Counted from the first letter of the stretch, positions 29,300 through 39,130 are shown. The stretch: DNA of 53,960 nt from Nemertoderma westbladi (GCA_032718475.1 JAUCBJ010007763.1:1-53960), one strand, 5' to 3'. A program made the numbers and translations. The notes: a model not told the origin generated them from the sequence alone.

Positions 29300-29677
29300 A
29301 TGACTGAGTTGATAGAAGATGATCTTAGTATCAGGGAGCGATATACTCTACCTTTACAAGCGTTTGTCGATAGCTTGATACGCGGCGACGCTGGTCCAAC
29401 TACTACGGAGGATGATGGTCGTTATATCGAACCGCCAATGTCCCAGGAGCAACTTACGCGTGAATTGGATTATAGAAAGTTCACCGCTCGCTATACGCAT
29501 CGTAATGGTACGTATATGGACTTCTTAACTACTGGCCATCCTATCGATTTACACGGTACGGATGATGTAGACACCGAAAGGGAAATGGTTTTATTTAAAT
29601 ATCATACCCAGCGGAGTCGGCACGATGAACCGAGAATGGAACACGAGAATTCTATTCGAAATCAACTCGAAAGATAG
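29300..29677 (+). CDS. Hypothetical 125-aa protein in the BEL/Pao 3' region (ORF3)
   Basis: Starts MTELIEDDLSIRERYTLPLQ with ATG context AGATATGACTG. It is acidic at the N-terminus, rich in charged and Thr residues, and has no Cys, no signal peptide and no membrane segment. Base composition is less AT-rich than the 1.6 kb before it, consistent with coding. I do not recognise a family. It may be a free ORF reached by splicing or the first exon-like part of the downstream Cys-rich protein. Confidence 0.5.
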   Translation: MTELIEDDLSIRERYTLPLQAFVDSLIRGDAGPTTTEDDGRYIEPPMSQEQLTRELDYRKFTARYTHRNGTYMDFLTTGHPIDLHGTDDVDTEREMVLFKYHTQRSRHDEPRMEHENSIRNQLER

Positions 29678-29796
29678 AACGTGGAAGAAGGCTTGTAAAG
29701 ACAAATAGAGGAGAACCACTGGAGAAGAGACATGGGTTAATGTCCAGGGTCCATAATATGAATAGTTTTCCCCGGGGCACGGGTGCTCGCGGGTGG

Positions 29797-29812
29797 TCTC
29801 CTTCGGGAGGCT
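29797..29812 (+). other. UUCG-tetraloop hairpin between ORF3 and ORF4
   Basis: TCTCCTTCGGGAGG folds as a CUCC/GGAG stem closed by a C(UUCG)G loop. It sits inside an unusually GC-rich patch (29770-29812) in otherwise AT-rich RNA. Confidence 0.45.
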
Positions 29813-30483
29813 GTAATGTTCTCTTCCTTCATCGTTTTCCTGTAATTATTGTGATCAGTGTCACAATTAAAAGGCAAGAATGAATGATGACGTGACGGAA
29901 AACATGTCCATTGTGGTATCTTATGGATACTACCATATATCCTCCCTCCTCTTTACTCCCTTTATCCCTCTATACATCGCTATTGAAAATACAACATACT
30001 TCGTCCCACCTTCTCTTCCCAACGCGCTCGGAGCTTTGGGAGACGATCGACCGATCATTGCCGTATCGTGGTATTGATCATACCGCCTCTTAATAAACCT
30101 CCCATCCCTTACTATTAATCTGGATGCTCATATTGGTGTCCGCACCTCTTGTCCATGTCACACTCTGTTGATATTTATGATATCAACTTCCACCCTCTCG
30201 TTGTTGATTAGAAAATCAACCATCAATAATTTCCTTAAGTCCACAACCGTGATATAAGGACTGAAAGGACACGCAGATAGTTTGTGAACAACTGGTACCA
30301 TTGTGTGTCATAAATCTGGTTGTTCACCTCCCTAATCACTAGGGATAAATTCATTTGGAGATAGTCTTCGAACGTTTGTATCCTCCTACTGAGATCGTAT
30401 TTCTGAATATTTCAGAATGCGAAATAGTTTTTCCTCTGCTCTACCATCGCTGTCGGAGAACATATTAGGCATACAACGGGAAC

Positions 30484-30723
30484 ATGGAGAACATTCCATA
30501 CCCTTTCGTTGATACTCAGCTGATTGCTCCCTGGGCAGAAGGCCGAGGTTTCTTCCGCACTATGTATGCCAATACACCCAGCGGCATTACTAAAGTACAA
30601 CAAACCTCCATCGGACATCTTGCCTTTCAAGAATACGGATGGAATTTCAAGGTTGGAAATCCTATAAATTACCAACAAGTATATGGAGATCTTATTCTCG
30701 TTTATACTTTGATGGACCATTGA
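30484..30723 (+). CDS. ORF4: N-terminal part of the extra 3' protein (79 aa)
   Basis: Starts MENIPYPFVDTQLIAPWAEG and is rich in aromatic residues, with no recognised motif. It ends at a TGA inside the start of the next frame. The downstream frame is open from 30594, so the two overlap by ~130 nt in the -1 relation. There is no perfect slippery heptamer in the overlap (G_AAT_TTC and T_GGA_AAT are near matches only). Frameshifting, splicing or a one-base mutation in this copy are all possible. Confidence 0.5.
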   Translation: MENIPYPFVDTQLIAPWAEGRGFFRTMYANTPSGITKVQQTSIGHLAFQEYGWNFKVGNPINYQQVYGDLILVYTLMDH

Positions 30724-32258
30724 CCGCACCTGGCGCCGTGTATAGCTTTATGAGTGTTCCACTTCGTCCCTCCTTAGCTATATGCACGATCTTTGAAAAT
30801 GCAGCACTTGCCGGTTGGCTAGCCGATGTGTGCAGTCGTACCATACGCGCCCATCCCTTAATACTTGGAACCAAACTCGCCAAGTTAGATGAACACAATA
30901 AATTCATTTGCTTCGAATGTTTCAGGCGCTTTCTGACTCCGTTCCGTAACGTTGATAGTCAGTTCAAGGACCGCGCTCTGACCAAACTCAGCCTAAGAGA
31001 CTCAGCTGCGGAGAAGCTAAATAGCGCGGGATTTGCTCTCTTTCAGGACGTTTGTATACAGAACTTACATTCATCTGTTATACAAAGACCCCGAATACCC
31101 ACGGGTTATTCTGTCGTGGAAGTTCAGACAGTGGGTCCGCTTGCGGAGACAGCCGCACCTACCTCAGCTATGCAATTGGAAGACGAACCAATCTGCTTAG
31201 AGTCTGAAGCGATCCAGCCTACAGCGCCCCGGAGCAGCGATAACGATTACGTCTTGGAGTGGTATCAAGGTCCACAATGTCTCACCGCATACGATTATCG
31301 ACACGCCAACTATGTTTCTCGAAAACGTTGTCGATTATGCGCATCGAGAGACCATTTCACCCCTATGGACTCAGACGTACCCTGCTCCTATTTCCACGAA
31401 CAGCCGATGATGGAGATCTATTGTGCGTATTGCAGACTTAATAACTCGCATATTTTTGCAGTCTGCCCCCAATTTATGACCCAATGTCACCACTGTCAAC
31501 TTAAAGGACATGCCAGTTATAATTGCCCCTTTAACCGCGATTTAGAAAGCGTAGATGAGATGATTACCCTGCGCTACATCCGAGCTTGGGAAGCGAACGC
31601 GGATTTACATTGTGAGGCCCGCCATCGCTACTACCCTGGACGCTCTTACGAGGGAGTTTACGCGTTCCATCCTTATTTATTCGTGTCTGTGGAACAAAAA
31701 ACACGCACACCGAGTTACGAACTAATGAAGCGTGTTGGTGAGTGTATTTCCACCAAATTTGTTCGAAAATATCTTAGGAACGTCAATCCTAACGATATTA
31801 CTTCATATCATTTGATCAATTTCATCCGTCAAGACCCTGAGTATGGCGATTTATTTATCAACTCGCACCCTGAGTTACAGGAAGTATCTCGACGGCCCTA
31901 CGAGTATCGAGCCCGAGAACGCGAGCTGGAAAGAACTATTAAACCAAGGAAGTTTCTCACCACTCACGGTCCACCTACCGCCATTGTCCAGGCGACCCGT
32001 CAAGGACCCGTAGGAGCTGCTGTCTTAAGACGCGCCCTAAAGGCCGTTAGACCTCGCTCCACGGAAGTTGATATCGCTCAACCAGGTACCTCGACCGGCG
32101 GATACACAGATCGTAATCCTAAACCTTCTGATGCAATTGTATTGCACCCTTCACCCAGGAGCTACAGCCCTCCTAGTAAAGTGGCTCGCCCCAAAGAGAA
32201 AAGGACTCTTGCTAGCCTCAAAAAACTGCGTAAACGCCGTCCGCGTAAGAAAGACTAA
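30639..32258 (+). CDS. ORF5: Cys-rich, CCHC-knuckle protein of unknown function
   Basis: 539 aa from the first ATG, though the true N-terminus may come from ORF4. It has FICFECFRRF near residue 90, then a Cys/His cluster at ~231-296: CRLC..H.........C, CAYCRLNNSHIFAVC and CHHCQLKGHASYNC. The last is an exact CX2CX4HX4C retroviral-type knuckle. The C-terminus is Pro/Ser-rich and ends with a dense basic tail (KKLRKRRPRKKD), which looks like a nuclear-localisation or RNA-binding signal. There is no signal peptide or transmembrane segment, so it is not an envelope protein. It lies directly upstream of the 3' LTR, where accessory or env genes usually sit. It duplicates the kind of nucleic-acid-binding motif already present in ORF2. 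A role in packaging, nuclear entry or silencing evasion would be speculation. Confidence 0.8.
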   Translation: MEFQGWKSYKLPTSIWRSYSRLYFDGPLTAPGAVYSFMSVPLRPSLAICTIFENAALAGWLADVCSRTIRAHPLILGTKLAKLDEHNKFICFECFRRFLTPFRNVDSQFKDRALTKLSLRDSAAEKLNSAGFALFQDVCIQNLHSSVIQRPRIPTGYSVVEVQTVGPLAETAAPTSAMQLEDEPICLESEAIQPTAPRSSDNDYVLEWYQGPQCLTAYDYRHANYVSRKRCRLCASRDHFTPMDSDVPCSYFHEQPMMEIYCAYCRLNNSHIFAVCPQFMTQCHHCQLKGHASYNCPFNRDLESVDEMITLRYIRAWEANADLHCEARHRYYPGRSYEGVYAFHPYLFVSVEQKTRTPSYELMKRVGECISTKFVRKYLRNVNPNDITSYHLINFIRQDPEYGDLFINSHPELQEVSRRPYEYRARERELERTIKPRKFLTTHGPPTAIVQATRQGPVGAAVLRRALKAVRPRSTEVDIAQPGTSTGGYTDRNPKPSDAIVLHPSPRSYSPPSKVARPKEKRTLASLKKLRKRRPRKKD

Positions 32259-32324
32259 CTGTTTAGAGTATTTTTATATTTTAGAAACTGTGATTTGTTA
32301 TATTTTATAGACATAAATCCCATT

Positions 32325-32336
32325 TTCTGGGAGCGG
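32325..32336 (+). promoter_or_regulatory. Short polypurine tract before the 3' LTR
   Basis: TTCTGGGAGCGG directly precedes the 3' LTR. GGGAGCGG is purine-rich with a single C. Its position is where plus-strand DNA synthesis is primed in LTR elements. It is short and interrupted. Confidence 0.5.
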
Positions 32337-33509
32337 TGTAAAGGCTTTTGCGTAATTAGCCGGTTATTTTCCCCGTAAAGTACTCTGTAGTTGGTTTAAC
32401 AGGCATAAAAGGCCGTGTCCTTACTGTACTGTTGTTTTAGAGGACATAAAAGCCATTTCTTCTGTATGTGTACTTTAGCGGACATGATTAGCAATTTTAT
32501 GACGCAACGCGCCAAATCCTCTGTAAACAGTGTAGCTACCATGACGACGGCTAACAGCTGATGCTGTATACGTGGACCTTTTCTTTGTTCTCTGTTCCTT
32601 CTTTGTTCGGTCGACCAATCAGAGCGTTTTTTGCATCTGTGTTAGAGATTGTATATAGAAACTCGTGGAGTTGAGTCAGTATGTGATTTTGTCCACAGCC
32701 TACAACATCGGCTTTGGAACCTCCGTGTTTCAGTCTTTAGTCCAACATTAGTAGGCTTAATTATAGAACGTATATCCGTTAGCTCACTCACTTAACATAT
32801 CTCATACCAATTCTGCATTCATAACCATTCATACCTTAAACTTTGTACTGCTATTTACTGTCGGTTATTCATTATATTTGTTGATGGAATATTATATTTG
32901 GAATACTGATAAATAATCAGACACCCCAATCTTCTTGATATACTAAAGGTTAGAGAGACCGGATACATATAACGATTGCGACTTACATTAAGTGGTTTGA
33001 AGTGAATCTAATGCTATTTTATAGGCCCTACACGTATTGTCTGTTGTTCTCCTTATATGTGACTAAAATTAGTGAAGGTCGGCAGATTGGTGTGCAGCAT
33101 TGTGCAGTATTGTGTATGATCGTGATTGATAACGAAGCATCTCCTAAAGAATGCGCCATATACGTGAATCTATAGCCATCCCGTTGTGTCTAGTTTAAGT
33201 CATAACTCTGTTTATATATTTAAAGCGCCACGTCCTAAAGGAACTGTTAATATTTCCCGAAAGTGAATAATATTTGTCAGAGATTATATATATTACGATC
33301 AGTCGAATAATACAATAGGCCTACCCCGCAATACGGTTAGGCTTCCGAATCCAGTCTCCCGGGTATATCCAGCGGGTGAATGATCGCGCATAGACTGGTT
33401 TCGGCTAATGTAGTGTATCAAATACTTGTCATTGGCTAAAGACTATCTATCATCTAAAAGACATCCCAATTTGGCAGGTTAAACTGCTAAAGGTCTAAAA
33501 GCGCGAACA
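32337..33509 (+). repeat. 3' LTR (1173 bp)
   Basis: Matches 16358-17533 throughout, with the CCAAT and TATA boxes conserved. It starts TGTAAAGG and ends GCGCGAACA, followed by TTTGT. The ~1.2% divergence from the 5' copy gives relative age only, since no substitution rate is known here. Confidence 0.95.
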
Positions 33510-33514
33510 TTTGT
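33510..33514. repeat. 5-bp target-site duplication, right
   Basis: TTTGT, identical to 16353-16357. Confidence 0.9.
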
Positions 33515-33547
33515 AGTCTTTAATAAATCGTACTACTTTAGTACTCT

Positions 33548-33680
33548 ATATCGAGTCCTGACCCTTGGGAGTTAATGTAGTACCCTTCCTGCTTTAAAGG
33601 TAAGAGCCAAGAAAGGATCCCCGGTGTTTCGTATTTGTGTTTCACGTAACTTTTACTTGTTGGCTGCGTCCTGGCTATCT
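33548..33680 (+). mobile_element. SINE-like repeat, 3' portion (copy 1)
   Basis: ACCCTTGGGAGTTAATGTAG, GAGCCAAGAAAG, TGTTTCGTATTTGTGTTTCAC and CTGCGTCCTGG align in order with 34678-34800 at lower identity. The left part, including any tRNA-like head, is absent. Confidence 0.55.
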
Positions 33681-34485
33681 TTAATTTAGATTAATTTGGA
33701 GTGAATAATTTATTGACTTCAGCAACATAGAGTTTATCAAAATCCATTGATTTGTCAACAATTTAATGAACAATCACGTTGCTTTCTGCCAACCATAAAA
33801 AACGTTTGTTATTTTCGAAAACTTCGCGGAGATTCATTCGTTGCACGTTATTGATATCGCTTCATTATTTATAAATATTAATATCATATCCTTTACACTC
33901 CCTTACGTTACTTACAGTGAATAATACCCACTAACAGAACACTGAAGTATAGCTCCTGAAAGGATTCGGTTTATCAGGACTTCAGGAAATTAGATATATA
34001 TTACTCAATGATAGGAATTGCTTAAAAGGGATGTACACTAATAACTAGTAACTAATTGCACGGGCCATTTCCTGTAAAATATATTAAGTTGTAGTTGTAT
34101 GTTGGCGGATAAAGAAGAAATGTGTAGTTACTTTCATTTGTATTTTTGTTATTTAATATTTATCAACACAGTTTTATTGAATCCAACTTGTCAGGTTATC
34201 CAAATAATTTGTAGAACGATAGTATCAACAATGTGTGGGTGTGTAGTAGTAGGAAGATAGGAGTATGATTTAGATTGAGTTATTATGCATGTGTGTGAGT
34301 CATTATTAAAATCTGTATCCACGATCATATACCCAAAACAACAAACATTGTTATGTAGCATACATTAGGGACGATGCTAAGCCATGGAGGGGGCCTTTAT
34401 CTTAGTGGTGTAATACTTGACAGGATGCGTAGTAATGAATGTTGCTGAAGAATTAGTGTATAACTTTATATCAATAATATTTGTA

Positions 34486-34805
34486 GCAAGGTCCGACTGG
34501 ATACAGCGCCGGAACTGCTTTCACAATAGTGTTAGGCAGCGCAGGTTCAAATCCGACTAAAGACTGAAATTTCGCACTCAGCAAGACTTTAGTCAATAGT
34601 GCTCACACAAACCCAGCGGTAATACTACTGGCTTCTGCTGAGGGAGCAAAGATATGGTTAGATATTTACGGAGAGTTCACCCTTGGGAATTAGTGTGGCA
34701 CACTCCTCTGCCTTACACGTTACAGCCAAGAAAGTGGTGTCTTCTAGTTCCCTCTGCTGTTTCGTGTTTCACACGTTCACCGAACTTCTACTGCATTTCC
34801 TGGTG
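34486..34805 (+). mobile_element. SINE-like repeat with tRNA-like head (copy 2)
   Basis: The head has GACTGGATACAGCGCCGG (A-box-like, 34495-34512) and GGTTCAAATCC (B box, 34543-34553), spaced as in a pol III tRNA promoter. The anticodon and T stems pair poorly, so it is not a functional tRNA. The body shares the blocks listed for copy 1. It would have been transcribed by RNA polymerase III and mobilised by a LINE. Confidence 0.5.
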
Positions 34806-35289
34806 ATGATTTTTGAAATAAAATCGAATTTAATTATGAATTATGTAATTTAAAGTTTTTACTCTTTTAAATTTATTTCCTAATTCGTTTGCGTTTCCCA
34901 AAGGAAAACCTGTGACTATAAGCTTCCTCTGTTTTCGAGTTGATCTTATCATTGGTGTTGTCTGAATGTAAGGAGTACGTTATTTATGTTGAGAAAACTA
35001 GTTATTTATTTCGGTTCCCCAACCAAGATAATAATATTATATCTACATTTGGCTGGTTTGATCTATAATTTAACTTTTTAAAAATCTTTTTTTATTATTG
35101 AACACATTCCTGATCCTCCACATATTCTCCAAACAACATCATATTGTCATGGATAGAGAATAAATAATTTAGGTGATAGCAAGGACTTCTTGATGGTATT
35201 TATTCTGGACTGTAGATATTCTAGTTATAGTTCTAGAAGTCCTTTATGATAACAACCACCCCTGTGCTGTTTTAACTCCTTGAATATAT
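34806..35289. other. Non-coding interval
   Basis: AT-rich; no feature recognised. Confidence 0.4.
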
Positions 35290-35560
35290 ACCACCTGTAC
35301 ATTTTCCAAAAGTGCCATTACCAAACTGCAAGTACAGTATGCTAACATGATAACTATAATAAAGAAATGATAGTGCAAGATCTCAACATATGATTGGATT
35401 TACCACAACTTTTCTAATAAGATTGCATAATTAACATTTTCGAAAGCTGCACAGATATCCAGCTGTTATAGAAAGGTTGTTCGACAGTGTTGTCTTTCCC
35501 TATCCAAAACTTCATAGATTGTCCCATCAAAGATAGTTAGTGTCACGGTTGAAAGTTATC
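35290..35560 (-). pseudogene. Decayed LINE reverse-transcriptase relic
   Basis: The minus strand reads LDICAAFENVNYAILLEKLW, which aligns with RT motif A (LDxSAAFDxVnhxiLL). It is followed ~45 codons later by GVKTAQGWLLS, resembling the GVxQGxxLSP of motif B. Several in-frame stops occur. No catalytic YADD could be placed. The call rests on one good motif and one weak one. Confidence 0.45.
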
Positions 35561-36498
35561 CAGATAATAATAAGGATTCAACGATTTTTGATTTTTGCTA
35601 ATATTATACTGATCGATACTATTGGTCGGTATGATGATTCAGAGAGCCAATTTCTACCTTTACCTTTACAAAGAAATGCCCTTTAGTACAGATTTTCAAA
35701 ACATCAATGGAACTTTTTTCCAATATATATAACAATATATATAACAATAAACTAGCATTGATATGTGATGCAATGACAAGAAAAATGAAATCAGTTTTTC
35801 AGGGTAAAATTTGCTCGACAATTCGGGATAATATACCCTGATTTTATTACGTTTAATGAGAGAATTACTTGTTAGTACTGGAAACATTTAGAAGAGTTGA
35901 TAACTTATTAATATCACAATTTAGAGAGTTCATTGTCTGAACTTGTTCACTGAACTTGTTGTAGTTCACTGACTTAAACAGTCATTGTTATGTGCTGCGT
36001 CTTTGTAATTGTTAATTATTTCATATTGGATATCTAGGTGGTTTTTCATTAGATTTGGTATTTATTTCTTGCCATAATTTCATCGGGTTGTAATACAATG
36101 AATTTATTGTTATAGAGACAATTTTAACTCCTATTACTTTTTTCCCCAAACTCATTTAGATCGGTATAGTTCAGGTTGGCATAACATAGTCTTTTTGAAA
36201 TTTTATATTAAACTAATTTACAGTAATTGTTTTATCTTCATCCTTTACCTTTCTCTAAGCAAATCAACATTCATTTGTGAGGAAGTTATGAAGGGACTTT
36301 ATCTTTGAGAAATTAATCTTTGTAAGATCTAAGTGGGCTTTATGGCTCTGATGAGTTCATCAGTCTCATCTCCATTTGAATAGAGGCCCAAGGTTCTCCC
36401 TTCTGTGATCAAGCCAGAACCTGTCATGGTCAATAAATGATTAACGAATAATGCAATATATAATTAGATAATTGCGCGCACAGAAACGCTGGCACTAT
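35561..36498. other. Non-coding interval
   Basis: AT-rich, with no supported gene. TATATAACAATATATATAACAATA near 35728 is a simple duplication. CTGATGAGTTCATCAG at 36348-36363 is a perfect inverted repeat with no hammerhead core around it. Confidence 0.4.
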
Positions 36499-36507
36499 GG
36501 AGTACAA
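36499..36507. repeat. 9-bp target-site duplication, left
   Basis: GGAGTACAA directly before the foldback element; the same nine bases follow it at 39122-39130. Confidence 0.8.
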
Positions 36508-36660
36508 GGTTACGTCGCGTTTCGGCAACTGTCACGTTTAGGCAACTCGAATTCGCGTTTCGGCAACTGAACAAATATGTTTCACAAACTGCTATAGTTG
36601 TGTTTCGGCATCTCGTAGTTGCATTTCGGCGAACTGAAGTCGCGTTTCGGCAACTAGGCC
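36508..36660 (+). repeat. Left terminal inverted repeat with GTTTCGGCAACT array
   Basis: About five copies of (G)TTTCGGCAACT and variants (TTTAGGCAACT, TTTCGGCATCT, TTTCGGCGAACT), spaced 22-31 bp, from 36523 to 36656. Confidence 0.8.
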
Positions 36661-37039
36661 ACATACCCTCGTATGTAATGTAACTGTGACTGCACTCATT
36701 ATGTAAGTAAATTATAAATGTTGAGTTAGTATGTTTAAGTTAGGGCAGTGATTTTTTATGTCCTTTTATTTGACTTTTTTTGTCATTTTTTTTTACGAAT
36801 TATGCATAATGACTTTTGTTGTCCTTTTAATGACTTTTATTGTCCTTTTAATGACTTTTTATGTATGTATTTCTTCAAACTGTCAGACTGCTGATTTCTG
36901 GACTGTCAGACAGTTGATTTCACTATGCATGTGCCAAAACATTCCATAATTCCATGATTTATAGACTATGAGATAGATTTCCATATGCGCCTGTGGTAAA
37001 AGACTCTAAATTTAATAGTTTGTGGTTGTTGTCGATAAT

Positions 37040-38022
37040 CGATTACCACATGACGTAGCAAAACACTCATTTTATAGCCAAAAACAATTACCAATTGATG
37101 GAAAGGAGCAGGTTAAGGCCGAGTTTTCTAACCAAAACAATAAACAGTCACTTTACCAAATCAGGGAAAAGAGCAGGTTACAGAGACGGGATTTTCTAAC
37201 CAAAACAATAAACGATCACTTAACTAATTGAGGGAAAGGAGCAGGTTACAGAGGCGGGATTTTCTAACCAAAACAATAAACGATCACTTAACTTATTGAG
37301 GGAAAGGAACAGGTTACAGAGGCGGGATTTTCTAACCAAAACAATAAACGATCATTTAACTAATTGAGGGAAAGGGACAGGTTACAGAGGCGGAATTTTC
37401 TAACCAAAACAATAAACGATCACTTAACTAATTGAGGGAAAGGAGCAGGTTACAGAGGCGGGATTTTCTAACCAAAACAATAAACGATCATTTAACTAAT
37501 TGAGGGAAAGGGGCAGGTTACAGAGGCGGGCCTTTCTAACCAAAACAATAAACGGTCACTTTACCAATTCAGGGAAAGGAGCAGGTTACAGAGGCGGGAT
37601 TTTCTAACCAAAACAATAAACGATCATTTAACTAATTGAGGGAAAGGGGCAGGTTACAGAGGCGGGATTTTCTAACCAAAACAATAAACGATCGATCATT
37701 TAACTAATTGAGGGAAAGGAGCAGGTTACAGAGACGGGATTTTCTAACCAAAACAATAAACGATAACATTACCAATTGAGAGAAAGGAGCAGGTTACAGA
37801 GGCGGGATTTTCTAACCAAAACAATAAACGATAACATTACCAATTGAGGGAAAGGAGCAGGTTACAGAGGCGGGATTTTCTAACCAAAACAATAAACGAT
37901 CACTTAACTAATTGAGGGAAAGGAGCAGGTTAAGGCCGGATTTCCTAACCAAAACAATCAAGCAATCAAAACCAAAACCAAAACAGTCACTTTACCAAAT
38001 CAGGGAAAGGAGCTGGTTATCC
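37040..38022. repeat. 68-bp minisatellite, about 14 units, inside the foldback element
   Basis: Unit GAGGGAAAGGAGCAGGTTAC, AGAGGCGGGATTTTCTAACC, AAAACAATAAACGATCACTT, AACTAATT (68 bp). Starts of GCAGGTTA step by 67-68 bp from about 37109. One unit near 37690 has a CGAT duplication (+4). The end units are the most diverged, as expected for an array maintained by unequal exchange. Confidence 0.9.
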
Positions 38023-38164
38023 GTAACACTACTCAGACAGTAGTCATGATCCATTATTGATTATAAAACTAATACAGTAATAGGCCTAAATTATGTGAAA
38101 GGTATATATCCACATTTTCCACAATCCTGCAATCCAGTTTGGCCTATCAATTATTTAAAATTTA

Positions 38165-38262
38165 TTAGCACAACCGGTAGGCCTACCATTACGGTCTTTA
38201 AATGGTAGGCTACACAGTAGGCCTACCATTACCGTATTTAAATGGTAGGCTACACAGTAGGC
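38165..38262. repeat. Two ~50-bp hairpin-forming repeats
   Basis: GTAGGCCTACCATTACGGT...TTTAAATGGTAGGCTAC is repeated twice with one or two changes. In each unit GTAGGCCTACCATT and AATGGTAGGCTAC are inverted complements. It lies inside the foldback element. Confidence 0.7.
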
Positions 38263-38999
38263 CTGACCATAAGACCAGGCTGGTCTTGGTCAGGCTGATC
38301 TTGGGCCAGTAGATGATAATAGTATAATAGAAATAGTAAGTAGTGTTGGAGTAGGCGTGGGAAAACTAATGTAAAATAAAAATAAATAATGGGAAATGTA
38401 ATGAGTCAAAGGTAATAAATAATACTGATTTGCTCTGCCCTATGTTGATACAATGCAGGTCAATAAGTGGTAGAAATTTACGTAATATTGCAACAGAGTG
38501 TGATACTTCAAACCTATCTATTTTAACGCCTGCATTAATTAGTACGAAACTTATGTTCCTATTCCATCAGGTGAAGAATGGAAAGTAGATACATGTAAAG
38601 ATTTAATTGATGCCTAATCGGTTTTTCGGTGATTCCGGGTTTTGAGGGTGAAGAGATCCAAAGTTTACTAAACTATATTTCATCGTGCTAGGAGTAAGTA
38701 AATAGTTATTTTTTCGTTAACTTTTGTTGTATGTATAAGTAATGTGCATATTGAATATAGTATATTCCCGTGCCATTTATACACCACACTACGTACGCTC
38801 TTTATAATATGTGCTACTAATAATTACTATACTACAGTGCTGTGCCAATAATTATTAATGTAGTGTTACTTTACTTAATTTGTACTTATACGTTGTATAA
38901 TGTACGTAATAAACAAATCAAATACGATGGTGACGTTGAGATTCCACCTATCTCTAGACTCTAGGCTCTATACAGTATCCAGTTGGCCTTTGTTTACGA

Positions 39000-39121
39000 G
39001 TTGCCGAAACGCATCTATCAGTTTGCCTAAGCGCATCCTGTTAACAGTTGCCGGAATGCAACTATGAGTTGCCGAAACGTGGCTATAACGCTAGTATCAG
39101 TTGCCGAAACGCGATGAAACC
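39000..39121 (-). repeat. Right terminal inverted repeat with AGTTGCCGAAAC array
   Basis: Copies of AGTTGCCGAAACG and variants (AGTTTGCCTAAGCG, AGTTGCCGGAATGC) mirror the left end and terminate in CGCGATGAAACC. Confidence 0.8.
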
Positions 39122-39130
39122 GGAGTACAA
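39122..39130. repeat. 9-bp target-site duplication, right
   Basis: GGAGTACAA, identical to 36499-36507. Confidence 0.8.

Larger units (their letters stand above)
16358..33509 (+). mobile_element. Giant BEL/Pao LTR retrotransposon with extra ORFs (17,152 bp)
   Basis: Boundaries are fixed by two near-identical LTRs starting TGTAAAGG and ending GCGAACA and by a perfect TTTGT duplication. Internal order is leader (2.2 kb); ORF1; ORF2 (capsid DUF1759, zinc knuckles, protease, RT, RNase H); linker and integrase; a 1.6-kb gap; then ORFs at 29300, 30484 and 30639. Domain order PR-RT-RH-IN and the DUF1759/DUF1758/Pao RNase H/DUF5641 set identify BEL/Pao. Family members are commonly 5-10 kb, so this one is unusually large. 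LTRs differ by about 14 substitutions and one 3-bp indel (~1.2%), so insertion was fairly recent, yet pol has a stop and a frameshift. It interrupts DNA between a LINE end and a SINE-like repeat. Confidence 0.95.
36508..39121. mobile_element. Foldback, Mutator-like non-autonomous DNA transposon
   Basis: The two ends are inverted: left GGTTACGTCGCGTTTCGGCA, right complement GGTTTCATCGCGTTTCGGCA. Both continue into irregular arrays of GTTTCGGCAACT (36523-36656 left; 39000-39115 right, inverted). A 9-bp direct duplication abuts both ends. Long terminal inverted repeats with 9-bp duplications are the hallmark of Mutator-like elements; Merlin (8-9 bp) is an alternative. No transposase frame occurs inside, so it would depend on an enzyme made elsewhere. 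The interior is mostly a 68-bp minisatellite and AT-rich DNA. The repeated motif could be transposase-binding sites (inference). Confidence 0.75.

Noticed and set aside
30484-32258. Envelope glycoprotein in the BEL/Pao 3' region
   Set aside because: No signal peptide, transmembrane helix or fusion-peptide-like segment; Cys/His clusters are zinc-knuckle-like and the C-terminus is highly basic.
34486-34560. A functional tRNA gene
   Set aside because: A and B boxes are present, but the T stem, anticodon stem and acceptor stem do not pair; better explained as a SINE head.
36345-36380. CTGATGAG resembling a hammerhead ribozyme core
   Set aside because: It is part of the inverted repeat CTGATGAGTTCATCAG. 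No GAAA core element or flanking stems I and III could be placed.
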